DNA of 64,000 nucleotides from Muricea muricata (GCA_963855995.1 OY979717.1:50758244-50822243), one strand, 5' to 3'; counted from the stretch's first letter, positions 1 to 9,701 are shown. Numbers and translations: made by a program. Notes: generated by a model from the sequence alone, not told the origin.

Positions 1-1173
1 TAATATGTTGTTATGGCAGCTTCCATGATCTAAAAAATACATTGTTGATTGTTTTTGTTGCTGTGGTTACCAAAGCGGAGTGTCTTCTATGCTTAAATTT
101 TCGCAATTTTGTATGCATGATTTCGAGAGAAATATTGACGATAGAAACTTGGAACAACTTTTTCTTGATTACCCAAGACAATGCCCAGGGTGTGAACTAA
201 AATTATTTCATAACAATGTATAGCGCCTCTAAAATCGAAGATTATATTTTAGAATGTTGAAACTGTCCACTTAAAATTGCAATATCTTTGCCAAATTGTA
301 ATAAAGCTCGTTCATTTTAGTTCATCCCCTAGCGAAGGACCGTTACTACATAACCACTACTACTACGTTAACTACATAACTACGTTACTACATAAATGTT
401 TGAAATATGGAAAATTGGCGTTGTAAACAACCTGAGAAAATGGTTTAAAGTTTGTCTTGCAAATATTAATAACTTAAACAAAGCAATGCAACAAAACAAT
501 AAAGCGCAAAGAAAAGCCACTGGAAGGCCGCCTTTTGTTCAGGGTAAAATCATAGTTTTACCCTAACAAGGTTTACAGTTTCCTGAATTTCTCCGTTTAT
601 AAATATATATTTTTGTTTGAAATTAGAGAGCCCTGCAAACAATATATTCGATAATTTTTGAACATTCATAAATTTGGAATTTTTTTACTAGTGGGCCACC
701 TTAATCCCGAATAGGAGTGCAAAAATCTGTAAGAAAGGTGCAAAAATCTGTAACAACAGTGCAAAAATCTGTAACAAACAAGAAACAATCAAATTTGACG
801 TAAGAAAACGGGAGTGCAAATTTTCTTAAAAAAACAAATATGGTGGGTGAAATTTGAGAGCGACTGCTGTCAAATTTGGCTGGATTTTGAACGAACTCTA
901 TTTATTTAATAAAATACATCACTATTGGGAAGTTCCGAGTACTTATCACGTATTTATCACGACGTTATGAGCGTAAATTTAAAGTTTTTAAGGAAAAAGT
1001 GAAGGGGAGCGATCGCGATGTAAGTACAGTTGTATTGTGTGTATTCAAATTGCATCACTCGTGCCTGTTATTTCCAAATTGCACTCGAAACTATGCTATT
1101 ACCTATACCAAAAGGAAGTGAACTCATCACTTAGGTCATACAAATTGCTGGCATTCCGATTCAGGTCTGTGCA
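1..1173. other. Host flank without recognisable gene
   Basis: AT-rich DNA with no convincing coding frame on either strand. A short tandem array of about three 21-bp units (GTGCAAAAATCTGTAA core) lies at 717-779, and a simple ACTACATA-type repeat lies near 345-400. It is taken as intergenic sequence left of the nested hAT-like element and Polinton. Confidence 0.6.
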
Positions 1174-1226
1174 CAGGCTAATAGTGATGGGCGATACCAG
1201 GATTTTTAACTAGGTCTAACTTTATG

Positions 1227-1503
1227 AGTAGTATTAGAAATGTCACCTTTTTTCCAAAAAAAACCATATGAATTAGGGTATTTTTTCTCCAAAAAAACCC
1301 CTTTTTGTGTTTTCCCCACCCCCTCCAACCAACCAGCCCCCTCCTACCAACCAACCCCAACCCCTCCAACCCTTCCCAACCTTTTCCCCAAAATCCTTCC
1401 GTCCGCCATTTTTTCGTTTTTTGGCGTCCGTCTCCCCAACCTTTTGAAAATTCCTTGGAAAATTTTCCAAGGGATTTTTTCCCTAGGGCAATTACATAAC
1501 GGT
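1227..1503 (+). repeat. Polinton left terminal inverted repeat
   Basis: It matches the complement of 20890-21222. A C-rich stretch of CCAACC-like units (about 1310-1390) and a palindromic TTGGAAAATTTTCCAA segment (1453-1468) are shared by both ends. The inner border is the CAATTACATA motif near 1490-1500. It is about 55 bp shorter than the right copy, which has extra sequence including a G tract near 21170-21203. Confidence 0.92.
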
Positions 1504-1950
1504 TTTAAATTTTTGCATGGCCGTCATTTCTGTCCATTTTTTTCTGGCTTGTTGTAGGTAGGGTTTGACGATGATCCTCACGACGTGCGCTTCTGTTTGC
1601 CTCCCCGCCTTGTGCATTTCGTTAGCTAAAAACGATAGCATTTTTTGTTCGTGCTTAGCAATTTTTTTATGGTCTTTTTTAAGCGCTGGTACTATATATG
1701 TTTTTAATATTGTGTAGGACAGGCCTTTTTTAAAGGCTTTCTCCCTAAAAAAGCGAGAGTTGTTCATGAATTTTTCCACCTTTGTCCCTAAAACATCGTC
1801 CGGGTTGACTTCAATTATGTTTTTAACCGTGAGCATAATTAAGCGGTATAACTTGCGGCTTTCCCAGTATGTTTTAAATGGGAAGTTATAATATTTCATC
1901 ACGTTTCTCCGGAACTCCGCACTTGTTTTTTCAATTAACTTTTGGTCCAT
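1492..1950 (-). CDS. Conserved small Polinton protein, copy A
   Basis: 152 residues, basic, without a signal peptide or membrane segment. I do not recognise a function. The second half (from about residue 95) is clearly related to the protein ending at 6760: both contain the run AEHVVR-like EAHVVR followed by a VKP motif and a conserved W-x2-MTA segment near the end, so the element holds two paralogues. The start is supported by an AATAAATG context also seen at other gene starts here. Its 3' end overlaps the inner edge of the left terminal repeat, making it the last gene on that side. It lies 36 bp after the polymerase stop and could be co-transcribed with it. Confidence 0.7.
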   Translation of the reverse strand: MDQKLIEKTSAEFRRNVMKYYNFPFKTYWESRKLYRLIMLTVKNIIEVNPDDVLGTKVEKFMNNSRFFREKAFKKGLSYTILKTYIVPALKKDHKKIAKHEQKMLSFLANEMHKAGRQTEAHVVRIIVKPYLQQARKKWTEMTAMQKFKTVM

Positions 1951-1985
1951 TTATTAACAACCATAAAGTTTTTTTTTTACAAAAT

Positions 1986-4900
1986 TTAAACCATGTTGTA
2001 CGTCAGGTTCATTAACGATCCTTTTTTAAATAATTTTTTTGTATCGACGTTTACGTCGTACAAATATGGATGTTTTTCCCGCCAATGGCGTATGGCCAGC
2101 GTTTTTACACCGTCATTTGTTATGGTCCTCTTATCGTCGTTTGCCGAGAGTGCAATTTTCGTAGTGGATTCCGTGTGGATATTATGTTTGCGGCTTCTGA
2201 TGGCATTCATCGTCCTTTGTTGTTTTTCTTTGGTAAATAGGCAGTCCTTGTAATCTTCTAGCGTTATTTCTTTTTTAACCACACCTTTCTTTACACCTTT
2301 ACATTTTTTGTCTTCTTTTCCACTGTCCATTTTGTAAGCATACAGTTTACTTCTTAGTCCTACAAACTCTGTAATTTGTTTCCCACCAGCCTCGTCTTTC
2401 ATCATCCCAATAACTTTTTTATTTTTTCCTGTTGGTATTCCGCTCGGGTGGGTGTCATTATAATTAGACGTATCAAACCATTCAGTAACGTCGTCGTGTC
2501 TGACTTTGTAAAAATCTTCCGTCCTAATTTCGTAGCACAAACTATCCGTATCCGTGAAGAGTAGGCATGCGTTACTACCGTACTTGGGTTTAATAAAATT
2601 ATAATGGAAGTTATACATTACGTCTTACTAAGGTCTAGGATGGACATTCCCTGGTATATTGGTTTGTTTAATTTAATTGTTGTTTTTTTCATGTGCACTG
2701 CTACCAAATCTTTTGTAAAAATATTAACCCTTTCAAAATTTGGTTTTTTAACTAATTTTTCGAGTATTTTTTCTTCTGTAACAAGTCTTACGTCAACCCT
2801 ATTCCTGATGTTTTCCATTGTCTTACCAAATACAGAATTATTCATCAATTTAAAAAAGTCCTTTTCGAAGTCTTTGTTACCTTTTGTCCGTAGGTCTGTG
2901 TTTAATTGGATGTAATTATTTAACCACGCTCGTTCGTTAAACATGATGCCGCGGTGGGTCTTTGTAAGTTTTAGTCCCATGTTTAAATATTGTCGTAAAT
3001 TTTTGTAGTGTATAGGATATATTTTGTTTTGTCATGTAAGTTTGGTATAAGTTTAGAGACCTTATTAATTTTTAAGGGTTCTGGGGCTAATGGGTATTCG
3101 TTATGTGTGTCATGCAATTCTTTCGGGTACTCGAGGTCGACCTCTAAAATACATCCGGTGTTGTCGTTATTACATATAAGGTCCCAATCCGAAAATTCGT
3201 ACGTGGACAACCATTTAAACCCGTCGACGGATAACGGTTGTGACATGGCCCAACCGTACAGGTTATTTGCATCTAAGTACGGTATGAAGAAACTTTCTTT
3301 TTCGCAGTCGTATTTGTTCATGTACTTGTTGTTGGCTTTGGCATATCTTTTGGTAATGGTACTTATCCCACCGCGAATGCGGGCTTCGACCATTAAGTAC
3401 ATATTCGGGTCGGTTAACAATTCTAATTTTGCCTTTGAAATTTTTAATGCGGCGTCCCACGCGAGTCCCGGTGCTGTGTAATACCACAACGGGTCCAACC
3501 CATAATTTTTTATACAAACGTCGCGATAGTTTTGCATCACGTCTGCAAGCAGTAGGACGTCGGTTTTTAAGTATAAGTCGTGGTAATCTCTCATGGTTTT
3601 ACAACCGAATTCGTTCCAAACTTTTTGTGCCTGTTCGTATTGTTCGTCGCTAATATGCTCGTCGTTTAACTTACTGTAAAAATCTTTTTTAGACGGGAGT
3701 TTTTTGTCAGACAACTTATCAAAACCGGTCATGTATTCGTACGGGAACACGCCTTTTTTCTTTAATAGCTCGTTTGTTCCCATTACCCTTTCCAACGTTT
3801 TAAATTGGTCAGGTCCTAAGCCTTTTACGAGTCCGTCTAAAGATTTTAGCGTAAATTTTACCGAGTCTAGGAGTCTTACTTCTAATGTTTCCTGTTTTAA
3901 TTTTAGGTTACCGCATTCCAAACCTTCTATTTCTTTGTCGGTGAGGTTTAGGACCCTGTCTATTTCTTCGTCGGTCCAGTCAGCCATTTCTTCTATTTCT
4001 TCCTTTGTCCATTTCATTGCACGTACGGGGCGTATTAGTTGTATTTCTTCGTCATTTTTTGTACCGTTATTATATGCAATAAACTTATTAAACGAAATAT
4101 ATTTTTCGTCTGTTTTTGGGATGCAACCTATTTGTCCACCTAGACTTTTTACAAACAGGTGGGAGTCGTACCCTTCCAAATTATGAAACAATACGGGTAC
4201 GAATGTTGGGGTTCTCATCCTGAGATTACATTTACTATGCAACGCCCCTCGATATTTACCAGTGAGGTGGCGATGGTCCCTTACGCGGTCGTTTCCCAGG
4301 GCTAATCCGCACGCATAACATTCAATTGCATTTTTAAAACTTTCCTCTTCTTGTCCTGAGATTTTTATTGGGACAACCGTTTTTAGTATTTTGTAAACCT
4401 CTTTAAGGTCTTTTTCTAAGCATTTTACAAATTTTTCACCTATATCCTCACCTTTCTCCTTTGCCGTGTATAATGGACTCGACCATACATTTGACCGTAT
4501 AACAGAACCCGCTCGGTATATGTTTTTGGTATTGGACGGTCCCATTACCAATTTTGTTATCAACGGGTTCGACGAAGCACTCGAAGTCGGCGTATACAAC
4601 GAAGGGGACCCTATGCATTTTTTGGTATTGTTTAAAGAACATGTACTTGTTGTGCGCGTTAGGGTACACGTGGTGTTGGTGGTCGTGGTTTTTACATAGT
4701 CCTAAATGTTTTTCTAGACTTCCTGGCGTCCTGAAGAGGTTCAAGCACCGTGAACAAATTATATTATCGCGTTTACTAACTTGACTCGATACGAGCCTAC
4801 TTAAATTTTTTACAACACCGTAATGCTCATCGTAAAGGAATAAATTTACAGTACCTTCGTAGTCCGTTTTACCATGCCTTAATGTGTAAATTTTTTTTGT

Positions 4901-5878
4901 TTCGTCATCAAAACTGAAAACGTTAACGTTAATATTATTGTTCTTTTCAAATTTGTAAATGTCTTTTAATTTTGTTGGGAATTTTATACCGTCCCAATTA
5001 TATTTTTTAGATTGTTTTTGTAAAATTTTATCAATGCGTCCGGCATTACGGTCGACCGGGTTTAATGCTTTTGTAACCGCCCACTTAAAACTCTGGTCGT
5101 CGTTGTTTTCCATATTGATGACGGCCTTTTTTTTCACGATTGTTTCCGGAAACGGTTTGTAACTTTTTCCTCCTAACGGATCGAATTTTGTAACGAATAT
5201 TTCTAACGTTTCTATAGAGTAGAGTCGCCATCCGCTTCCGAGTCTTTGGTACGTGGAGAGACTTTCTAACATTTTTTCTTTCATTATTGGGTACTCGTTT
5301 TTAACATCTTCTTCGCTGATCATGCTATACGTTTTACTACTGAAGTGGGCGATGGTAAAGTGTTTTTTCCGGTTTCCGGGTCCGTTCGAACCATTTTGCA
5401 TACTAATACAGTATGTACTTTTTTTCCAACGCTGTCGATGCTATTAATGAAACTTATAACTTTATGTGACGTCGAGTTAAGGAAAACGGTTTGGTCAACG
5501 TAGTCGTCGCCCTTGATTATCCATTTTTGCGTGTTCCTTCTAATGGCGCTTGAAACTAATATAGGTCTTGTACTTATGTCCCGTTCGTTTTCTCTAATTT
5601 CGTGCGTCCATTTAAGGTACTCTTTTCTCTCCCTTTTTTTAGTTTCAGCGGCTATAAATTTTTCACGACGTTTTTCCTCTTGTCTAATCCCACGTCTCCA
5701 TTTTAAGTATTCTTTTCTTTCTTTTTCTTTTGCTTCCCGTACTTTTTGGCCGCGCATTATATCATCTTGAATGCGCTGGGCCTCTTCCCTTTCGCGCATT
5801 AATGCTTGTTTTCGCTCACTTTTAAGTGCTACCGTCTGCTGCGCTTGCTGCGTCTTTTTTGCAGCTTTTTTTCTTCAT
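1986..5878 (-). pseudogene. polB: Protein-primed family B DNA polymerase (pPolB), frameshifted
   Basis: Replicates the element. About 1,300 residues are spread over five overlapping frames. In order: a lysine/arginine-rich N-terminus with a repeated ERKEYLKW segment; a C2H2-like knuckle (about 4700-4770); Exo I YADFEC (about 4590); a Cys/His cluster CYACG...DHRHLTG...HSKCN (about 4210-4330) of the endonuclease VII type; Exo II HNLEGYDS; Exo III YHDLYLKTD; motif A YLDANNLYG (about 3270); motif B NNSVFGKT (about 2830); motif C FTDTDS (about 2550). Catalytic residues are all present. Frames break near 5866-5872 (T7), 5363-5368 (T6), 4445-4465, 3005-3020 and 2625-2632. The start at 5878 needs the first break resolved. 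Either an inactivated copy or homopolymer miscalls. Confidence 0.93.
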
Positions 5879-5895
5879 TTTAAAAATTTTTTCCT

Positions 5896-6016
5896 CCGGT
5901 TAACCATACTCCTTTATTATTACTTTAGGTGTTGACCACCGCACACGTCGTTCCTTCCTCAATTTTTTGGCAACTTATAACTTACAAAAAGTTATAGAAG
6001 GAGTATGGTTAACCGG
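5896..6016. repeat. Perfect 18-bp inverted repeat upstream of pPolB
   Basis: CCGGTTAACCATACTCCT at 5896-5913 is perfectly complemented at 5999-6016, enclosing about 85 bp that contain a second, smaller hairpin (ATAACTT/AAGTTAT). It fills the gap between the polymerase start and the stop of the 6056-6499 gene. It could be a tiny foldback insertion, a terminator for the upstream gene, or a control site for the polymerase. No protein is encoded. Confidence 0.75.
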
Positions 6017-6055
6017 GAAAGCTGAATGGTCTTCTTCTTTATTGTAATGTGTTTT

Positions 6056-6499
6056 TTAGTCTTCGATTACGGTACGTGTAAGTTGGGGGAATTTTTCGAT
6101 GTTGATCGAGTCTACGTGCACGAGCAGCGACGGGTGAGCGTGGTTTACGTACACAGCCATCTCGCTGTCAAACTCTTTTGGTTTGAGGTACAGGTTGTTG
6201 TACCCGCCATCGTTCTTTTTTAAACACCGTAACAACGGTTTTTCCAGGGGTTTGTCGAGCAACGTCTCCACCCTACTTTCTACAGCACGCAATTTGTCAA
6301 ACATCTCGTCAGGAATGCTAACGCCAATGTTGTGGGTTTTGTACTCTTCATTGTACGTAATGCCAAAATGAGAATAACAGTCTTTGACCAGGAACGTTAT
6401 TGTACCTGCTTCCCCGTATGTTAGGTTTACGTACTTTCCAGCAGATTTCTTGGACTGTTTCTTGGACGATACTTGAATGAGTTCAGGGTTAAAAGGCAT
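6056..6499 (-). CDS. Hypothetical 147-aa protein, acidic C-terminus
   Basis: Intact frame, no membrane segment. It begins with a lysine-rich stretch, then a predicted beta-rich body (for example KYVNLTYGEAGTITFL), and ends in an acidic tail (TRTVIED). Size, the beta-rich look, acidic tail and position just upstream of the polymerase would suit a single-stranded DNA-binding protein, but I see no decisive motif, so this is only a suggestion. The start codon follows ATTAATAAAAAAGA, AT-rich like other starts in the element. The next gene downstream is pPolB after a gap holding an inverted repeat. Confidence 0.65.
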   Translation of the reverse strand: MPFNPELIQVSSKKQSKKSAGKYVNLTYGEAGTITFLVKDCYSHFGITYNEEYKTHNIGVSIPDEMFDKLRAVESRVETLLDKPLEKPLLRCLKKNDGGYNNLYLKPKEFDSEMAVYVNHAHPSLLVHVDSINIEKFPQLTRTVIED

Positions 6500-6561
6500 T
6501 CTTTTTTATTAATACACACAGGGGATCCGGAAAAACGTATACAACCCAGGGTTTTTTTTGT

Positions 6562-6747
6562 TTACCAACCTTCAGGGAGTGGTGGTGGTGCGTTGTGCGG
6601 TAATAGTAATTTCATACTCTTAATTTTCTTAAGTTCCTCAAGGGGGTAAGATTGTAGTGCTTTTACCAATCCCCCAAAACTAATATAATATACCGAAGAC
6701 CCATCTAAGAACTTAACTTTAAAAACCCTCGGCTTGACGATGATCAT
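6562..6747 (-). CDS. Small hypothetical protein, 61 aa
   Basis: Short intact frame beginning 12 bp after the stop of the 6760-7814 gene and ending 62 bp before the 6056-6499 start, filling the gap neatly. It is basic, with a proline cluster at the C-terminus (APPPLPEGW). Not recognised. Packing into an otherwise gap-free minus-strand block is the main argument that it is real. Confidence 0.5.
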   Translation of the reverse strand: MIIVKPRVFKVKFLDGSSVYYISFGGLVKALQSYPLEELKKIKSMKLLLPHNAPPPLPEGW

Positions 6748-6759
6748 GTTTATTATTAC

Positions 6760-7814
6760 CTATAAAAATTTTTTACAAGTTTTTAATTTTCCTACGGCGG
6801 TCATTTTCGACCACTTTAAGTTCATGTCCCTTATGGTCGGTTTGACGACGACGCGTACGACGTGCGCTTCAACGGGGCGCCCTGCTTTTTCCAGTTCGTC
6901 AGCCAGGAACGTTAATTTTTTTGTTTTTTTCCGTTCGACGGCCCGGTGGTTTTTCCAAAGTACGGGAAGTATTCCGTAGCGTATTTGTTTGTACACGCCT
7001 TGCCGGTAATCTGGTTTTTCAAAGACGGGGTTTTTTAAAAACTCGTGGATTACATTCCTTATCCCATATGTGTCATGAAAGCGGGCTTCTGATTGGTTCT
7101 CAGCAGGTAAGTTTTTTTCGAACTAACCTGCTTTTTCCGAACTTACCCGCTTTTCTCTTTTATCGATAAAACCGGCTTTCTGATTGGTTACAAAAACCCA
7201 AGCTTGCTGCTTACGCTGCCGTCCGCCTCAAACTGCTCAACAACAATGGCGAACAAAATTTAGCTGATGATTAAACCTACACTTTAAAGAACATTTTTGG
7301 GCTAAAGACGTCACAGAAACCAAGCAAAAAGAAACGGAAAATTGTAAACTAAAGACAATAGAGACCCTGATAAAGAAATATTAAGAGACCAATAAGTTTA
7401 AAAAGAGAAAATGTTGACAAAATACATCGGCGACTCAGGGAGCCTCGGAAAACAACACAAGAAGATAACTTTAGTATGGGATAAAAACCCAATTTACTTG
7501 CAGGTTCGGTTGGTTCGGGATTAACGCACCTCGGGGTCTGACAGCTGTCCGAACCTACCTCGCTTCGCTCGGTAGGTTCGAACAGCTGTCAGACCCCTCG
7601 GTGCGTTAATTCCGAACCAACCTCCCTGCAAGTAAGTTTGTTATACAACCTTATTTGTAGGGCTTAACTTACATATATTAATTACCAAATGCATGACCGC
7701 TTTTTTAAAATGTTTTGATTGCCTATAACGACCGTCAATATAGTCCCATAGTGTATTGTTGTAAAATTCTCTAAGGACCTCTTTCATGAGGTCGGCACGA
7801 TGATAACAATCCAT
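6760..7814 (-). pseudogene. Paralogue B of the 1492-1950 protein, interrupted
   Basis: The N-terminal part (7641-7814, 57 codons, start after AAATAAA) and the C-terminal part (6760 to about 7085) align consecutively with copy A at 1492-1950, including the shared EAHVVR and VKP motifs, but about 550 bp of frame-broken DNA lies between them. That DNA holds a long palindrome (7494-7635) and a pair of related GATTGGTT segments at 7091 and 7171. Either a foldback element landed in the gene or this is a spliceosomal intron: GTAAGT occurs on the minus strand near 7668, but using it would remove residues that align with copy A. The gene lies next to a 61-aa frame. Confidence 0.7.
7494..7635. repeat. 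142-bp near-perfect palindrome inside paralogue B
   Basis: The arms begin TTACTTGCAG (7494) and end CTGCAAGTAA (7635). They pair almost without gaps around a GC-rich centre (CTCGCTTCGCTCG, about 7559-7571). As RNA it would form a hairpin of about 65 bp. It is the core of the sequence that separates the two halves of the paralogue. Confidence 0.9.
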
Positions 7815-7847
7815 TTTATTTATCAGCCGGAATTTAACTTTTTTTTT

Positions 7848-8020
7848 GGGTATTAGCTGCGTACTAACTAGACTTTTTTGCGTATTAGCTGCGTATTAGC
7901 TTTCCTTTTTTGCGTATAAGCTGCGTATTAGCTTTCCTTTTTTGCGTATAAGCTGCGTATTAGCTTACGCGTGGCCAAAAAAATTCTTTCATAACTTATT
8001 AAAAAAAGTTACGAAAGGAA
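7848..8020. repeat. Iteron-like tandem repeat plus hairpin
   Basis: The motif GCGTAT(T/A)AGCT recurs about seven times between 7850 and 7966 within nearly three copies of a unit of about 32 bp. It is followed by a hairpin CTTTCATAACTT...AAGTTACGAAAG (7986-8019). The block separates paralogue B from the small membrane-protein cluster and contains no gene. Iterated sites of this kind commonly bind proteins, so a replication or transcription control role is possible but unproven. Confidence 0.75.
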
Positions 8021-8422
8021 AATTTTGTAGGCACCCCACCCACCTGCCAGCCCGGCTAGCCCGACGGCAACGTGTTGGTATTCTTCCATCTCGTCTGATG
8101 GTTTGTAGAAGTCGGTTATATGAGGTTCTCTTTTAAACGTTTTGTTTTCGTAGGTAAGTTTTTGCAAGTCGTCTAACGCTTTGTTTGTTTTGTTAATATC
8201 GGCTTTCGCGTCAGACAACTGTTGGCGGAGTAAGTCAATTTCGTTCTTCTTTGCGACTTGGTTCTCGTACCATTTTTGTTTTGCTGCCGTTAGTTTTTCC
8301 ATAGCTAAATTGTGTCGTTTCATTTCATCTTCGTACCCGTTTTTGTCTAGGGACTTGAATAGGAACCCGGCGCCGGCGAATGCCAACGCATTGAATATCC
8401 CTGATGCTGCTACGCTTGCCAT
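8009..8422 (-). CDS. Polinton protein with coiled coil and terminal hydrophobic segments
   Basis: 137 residues. An N-terminal hydrophobic segment (about 5-22, GIFNALAFAGAGFLF) is followed by a charged heptad-rich region (about 35-90) and a C-terminal Gly/Ala-rich hydrophobic segment (VAVGLAGLAGGWGAY). The DFYKPSDEM motif lies between. I associate this layout with small Polinton proteins of cnidarians; the function is not known, and a virion membrane or packaging accessory is a guess. Its start (context ATAAATAAAAT) lies 7 bp from the stop of the next gene, so the three genes from 9054 to 8009 look like one transcription unit. Confidence 0.75.
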   Translation of the reverse strand: MASVAASGIFNALAFAGAGFLFKSLDKNGYEDEMKRHNLAMEKLTAAKQKWYENQVAKKNEIDLLRQQLSDAKADINKTNKALDDLQKLTYENKTFKREPHITDFYKPSDEMEEYQHVAVGLAGLAGGWGAYKIFLS

Positions 8423-8429
8423 ATTTTAT

Positions 8430-8660
8430 TTATGAACCTTTAGCTATTTCTTTCGGAATGTACTCCTTGTCTTGAAGCGCCTTGACCAGTAACGTACCCA
8501 ATCCGTCGGCAACGGCTAATTTTGCTGCTCCATTTACCGTTTCCGGGACTCCCAACGGTGTCTTTAAAAATTTCTTGCTCACGTACGAAACTCCGACGGC
8601 ACCTGCTGTAACTGCAGCCGCAGTGTAAACACTATTCATTACTTCTTTTTGGGAAGACAT
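8430..8660 (-). CDS. Small hydrophobic Polinton protein, 76 aa
   Basis: Two weakly hydrophobic stretches (about residues 11-27, AAAVTAGAVGVSYV, and 44-60) with a short basic link and a C-terminal DKEYIPKE motif. Probably a small membrane or capsid-associated protein; no catalytic motif. It sits between two other small membrane proteins with gaps of 7 and 22 bp, which supports it being genuine. The exact role is unknown. Confidence 0.7.
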   Translation of the reverse strand: MSSQKEVMNSVYTAAAVTAGAVGVSYVSKKFLKTPLGVPETVNGAAKLAVADGLGTLLVKALQDKEYIPKEIAKGS

Positions 8661-8682
8661 ACTTTACTTATTTATTATATAG

Positions 8683-9054
8683 TTAATTTTTAAAACTCCG
8701 TAATTTACTGACGGTATTTTCTTCGACGTTGTTGTTGTTGACGACGTTGTTGTTGTTGTTTACGGGTTGTCTTTTAACTGCTTCTTCCTTTTTACCTGTT
8801 AACGTGTAAAGGTAATACCCTAAGCCGACCGCTCCTAAAAGCAAAAGGGTTTTTGTCGTACCGCTCATTCCTTCTTCTTCTTCCCCACAGTCACCTTCAG
8901 GTTCCCTAGGGCTGATTGGTTCCCCCGACTCTTTTTTCCTTTTCATTGCTTTATTGTATTCGACGAGGTTTTTTCCTGCAGCCATCCTTTTAGGGTCTTT
9001 TTCTGGTTTATCGGACGTTATTCGCTGTTCGGGGCTGTTAGGTGTTTCGCTCAT
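8683..9054 (-). CDS. Single-pass membrane protein, 123 aa
   Basis: A charged N-terminal half contains DPKRMAAGKNLVEYNK, a motif I associate with cnidarian Polinton proteins. An acidic run (GEEEEG) and one clear membrane helix (about residues 69-87, TLLLLGAVGLGYYLYTL) follow, then an asparagine-rich tail (NNNNNVVNNNN) likely arisen from codon-repeat expansion. The start follows AAATAAATG. The gene is divergent from the plus-strand gene at 9078, with only 23 bp between the two starts, so they must share a promoter region. Function unknown. Confidence 0.75.
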   Translation of the reverse strand: MSETPNSPEQRITSDKPEKDPKRMAAGKNLVEYNKAMKRKKESGEPISPREPEGDCGEEEEGMSGTTKTLLLLGAVGLGYYLYTLTGKKEEAVKRQPVNNNNNVVNNNNVEENTVSKLRSFKN

Positions 9055-9077
9055 TTATTTGTTAATAAAACAGATAA
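9055..9077. promoter_or_regulatory. Compact divergent start region
   Basis: Only 23 bp separate two divergent start codons (9054 minus, 9078 plus). The sequence is AT-rich and places ATAAATG directly on both start codons. It must contain any core promoter elements for one or both genes unless transcription starts inside the neighbours. Confidence 0.5.
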
Positions 9078-9317
9078 ATGAATATGGGGTGCCAACAAAG
9101 TGTAGAAAGAAAATTATATAACAAAGACGTTGACATAAAACGTAAATTCCTAGTAGGTATACATTTTTCAAAAGGTTCAGAAGGTATAGAAGCAAATGTT
9201 CAAATTGCCCAAGGAACGACTCGGAAAAAGAAATATGAAGAAGTTTCAACTGTTGAAGAGGAGGACTTACAAACATCATCTGTTGGAGACATGCCTAATC
9301 AAGACAAAACACAGTAG
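9078..9317 (+). CDS. Small protein with N-myristoylation-like MGCQQS start
   Basis: 79 codons from the first ATG (MNMG...), or 77 from the ATG at 9084, which would give MGCQQS. This fits the MGxxxS/T consensus for N-myristoylation with an adjacent cysteine suitable for palmitoylation. The remainder is basic then acidic (EEVSTVEEEDLQ), without a membrane helix. It is one of only three plus-strand genes and fits exactly between a divergent gene (23 bp away) and a convergent one whose stop is 2 bp away, which argues it is real. If lipidated it would associate with the inner face of cell membranes. Which ATG is used cannot be decided from the sequence. Confidence 0.6.
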   Translation: MNMGCQQSVERKLYNKDVDIKRKFLVGIHFSKGSEGIEANVQIAQGTTRKKKYEEVSTVEEEDLQTSSVGDMPNQDKTQ

Positions 9318-9319
9318 AC

Positions 9320-9701
9320 TTACCATAGAAAAAATTTTGAAAGGAATTTTGGGACTATTAACCTACCGCATAATTTAACTTCATACAGGATCGTTCTAGG
9401 ACTTGGTCCAGTGTTTGTGCTACTTGTACCACTTGTGCTAGTTGGTTCGCTGCTTGGTAACCAAATATACGCACCCCTATTTAACACAACGTTTGGGTCT
9501 TTTACTACCTCTGGGATTTGTAATTGTTCCTTCATGGTTAGTGGTGTACCCCCAACATGCCAGTCCATTTCACCGTAATCGGTGATTTAAACGTTTCGTT
9601 TCAATTTGTCTTCGCTTATTTAAGGTTAGTAACGTACTGATATCGTCCTTCTTGTTTGCCTGTTTTAAAAAATAGACTGTTTTGAGGTTATTACCATTCA
9701 T
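9320..9701 (-). pseudogene. Hypothetical protein with Ser/Thr/Pro repeats, frameshifted
   Basis: The first frame starts at 9701 (context ATTAATAAAGA) and runs about 40 codons. After a shift near 9580-9595 a second frame carries DWHVGGTPLTMKEQLQIP and then a Ser/Thr/Pro/Glu linker (SSEPTSTSGTSS) and a basic hydrophobic end. The linker and 3' end resemble the 3' end of the gene at 9868-11345, so this may be a diverged or recombined relative of it. It converges on the 9078-9317 gene. Function not recognised. Confidence 0.5.

Noticed and set aside
717-779. Three regularly spaced repeats considered as a CRISPR-like array
   Set aside because: Simple tandem repeat of 21 bp without spacers, in animal DNA.
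1178-1470. Gly/Trp-rich and Pro-rich frames in the Polinton end, and their copies at 20890-21190
   Set aside because: They lie in the terminal inverted repeats and follow from the low-complexity CCAACC/GGTTGG units.
2604-4186. Plus-strand frames across the polymerase gene
   Set aside because: Shadows of the minus-strand polymerase, whose motifs are unmistakable.
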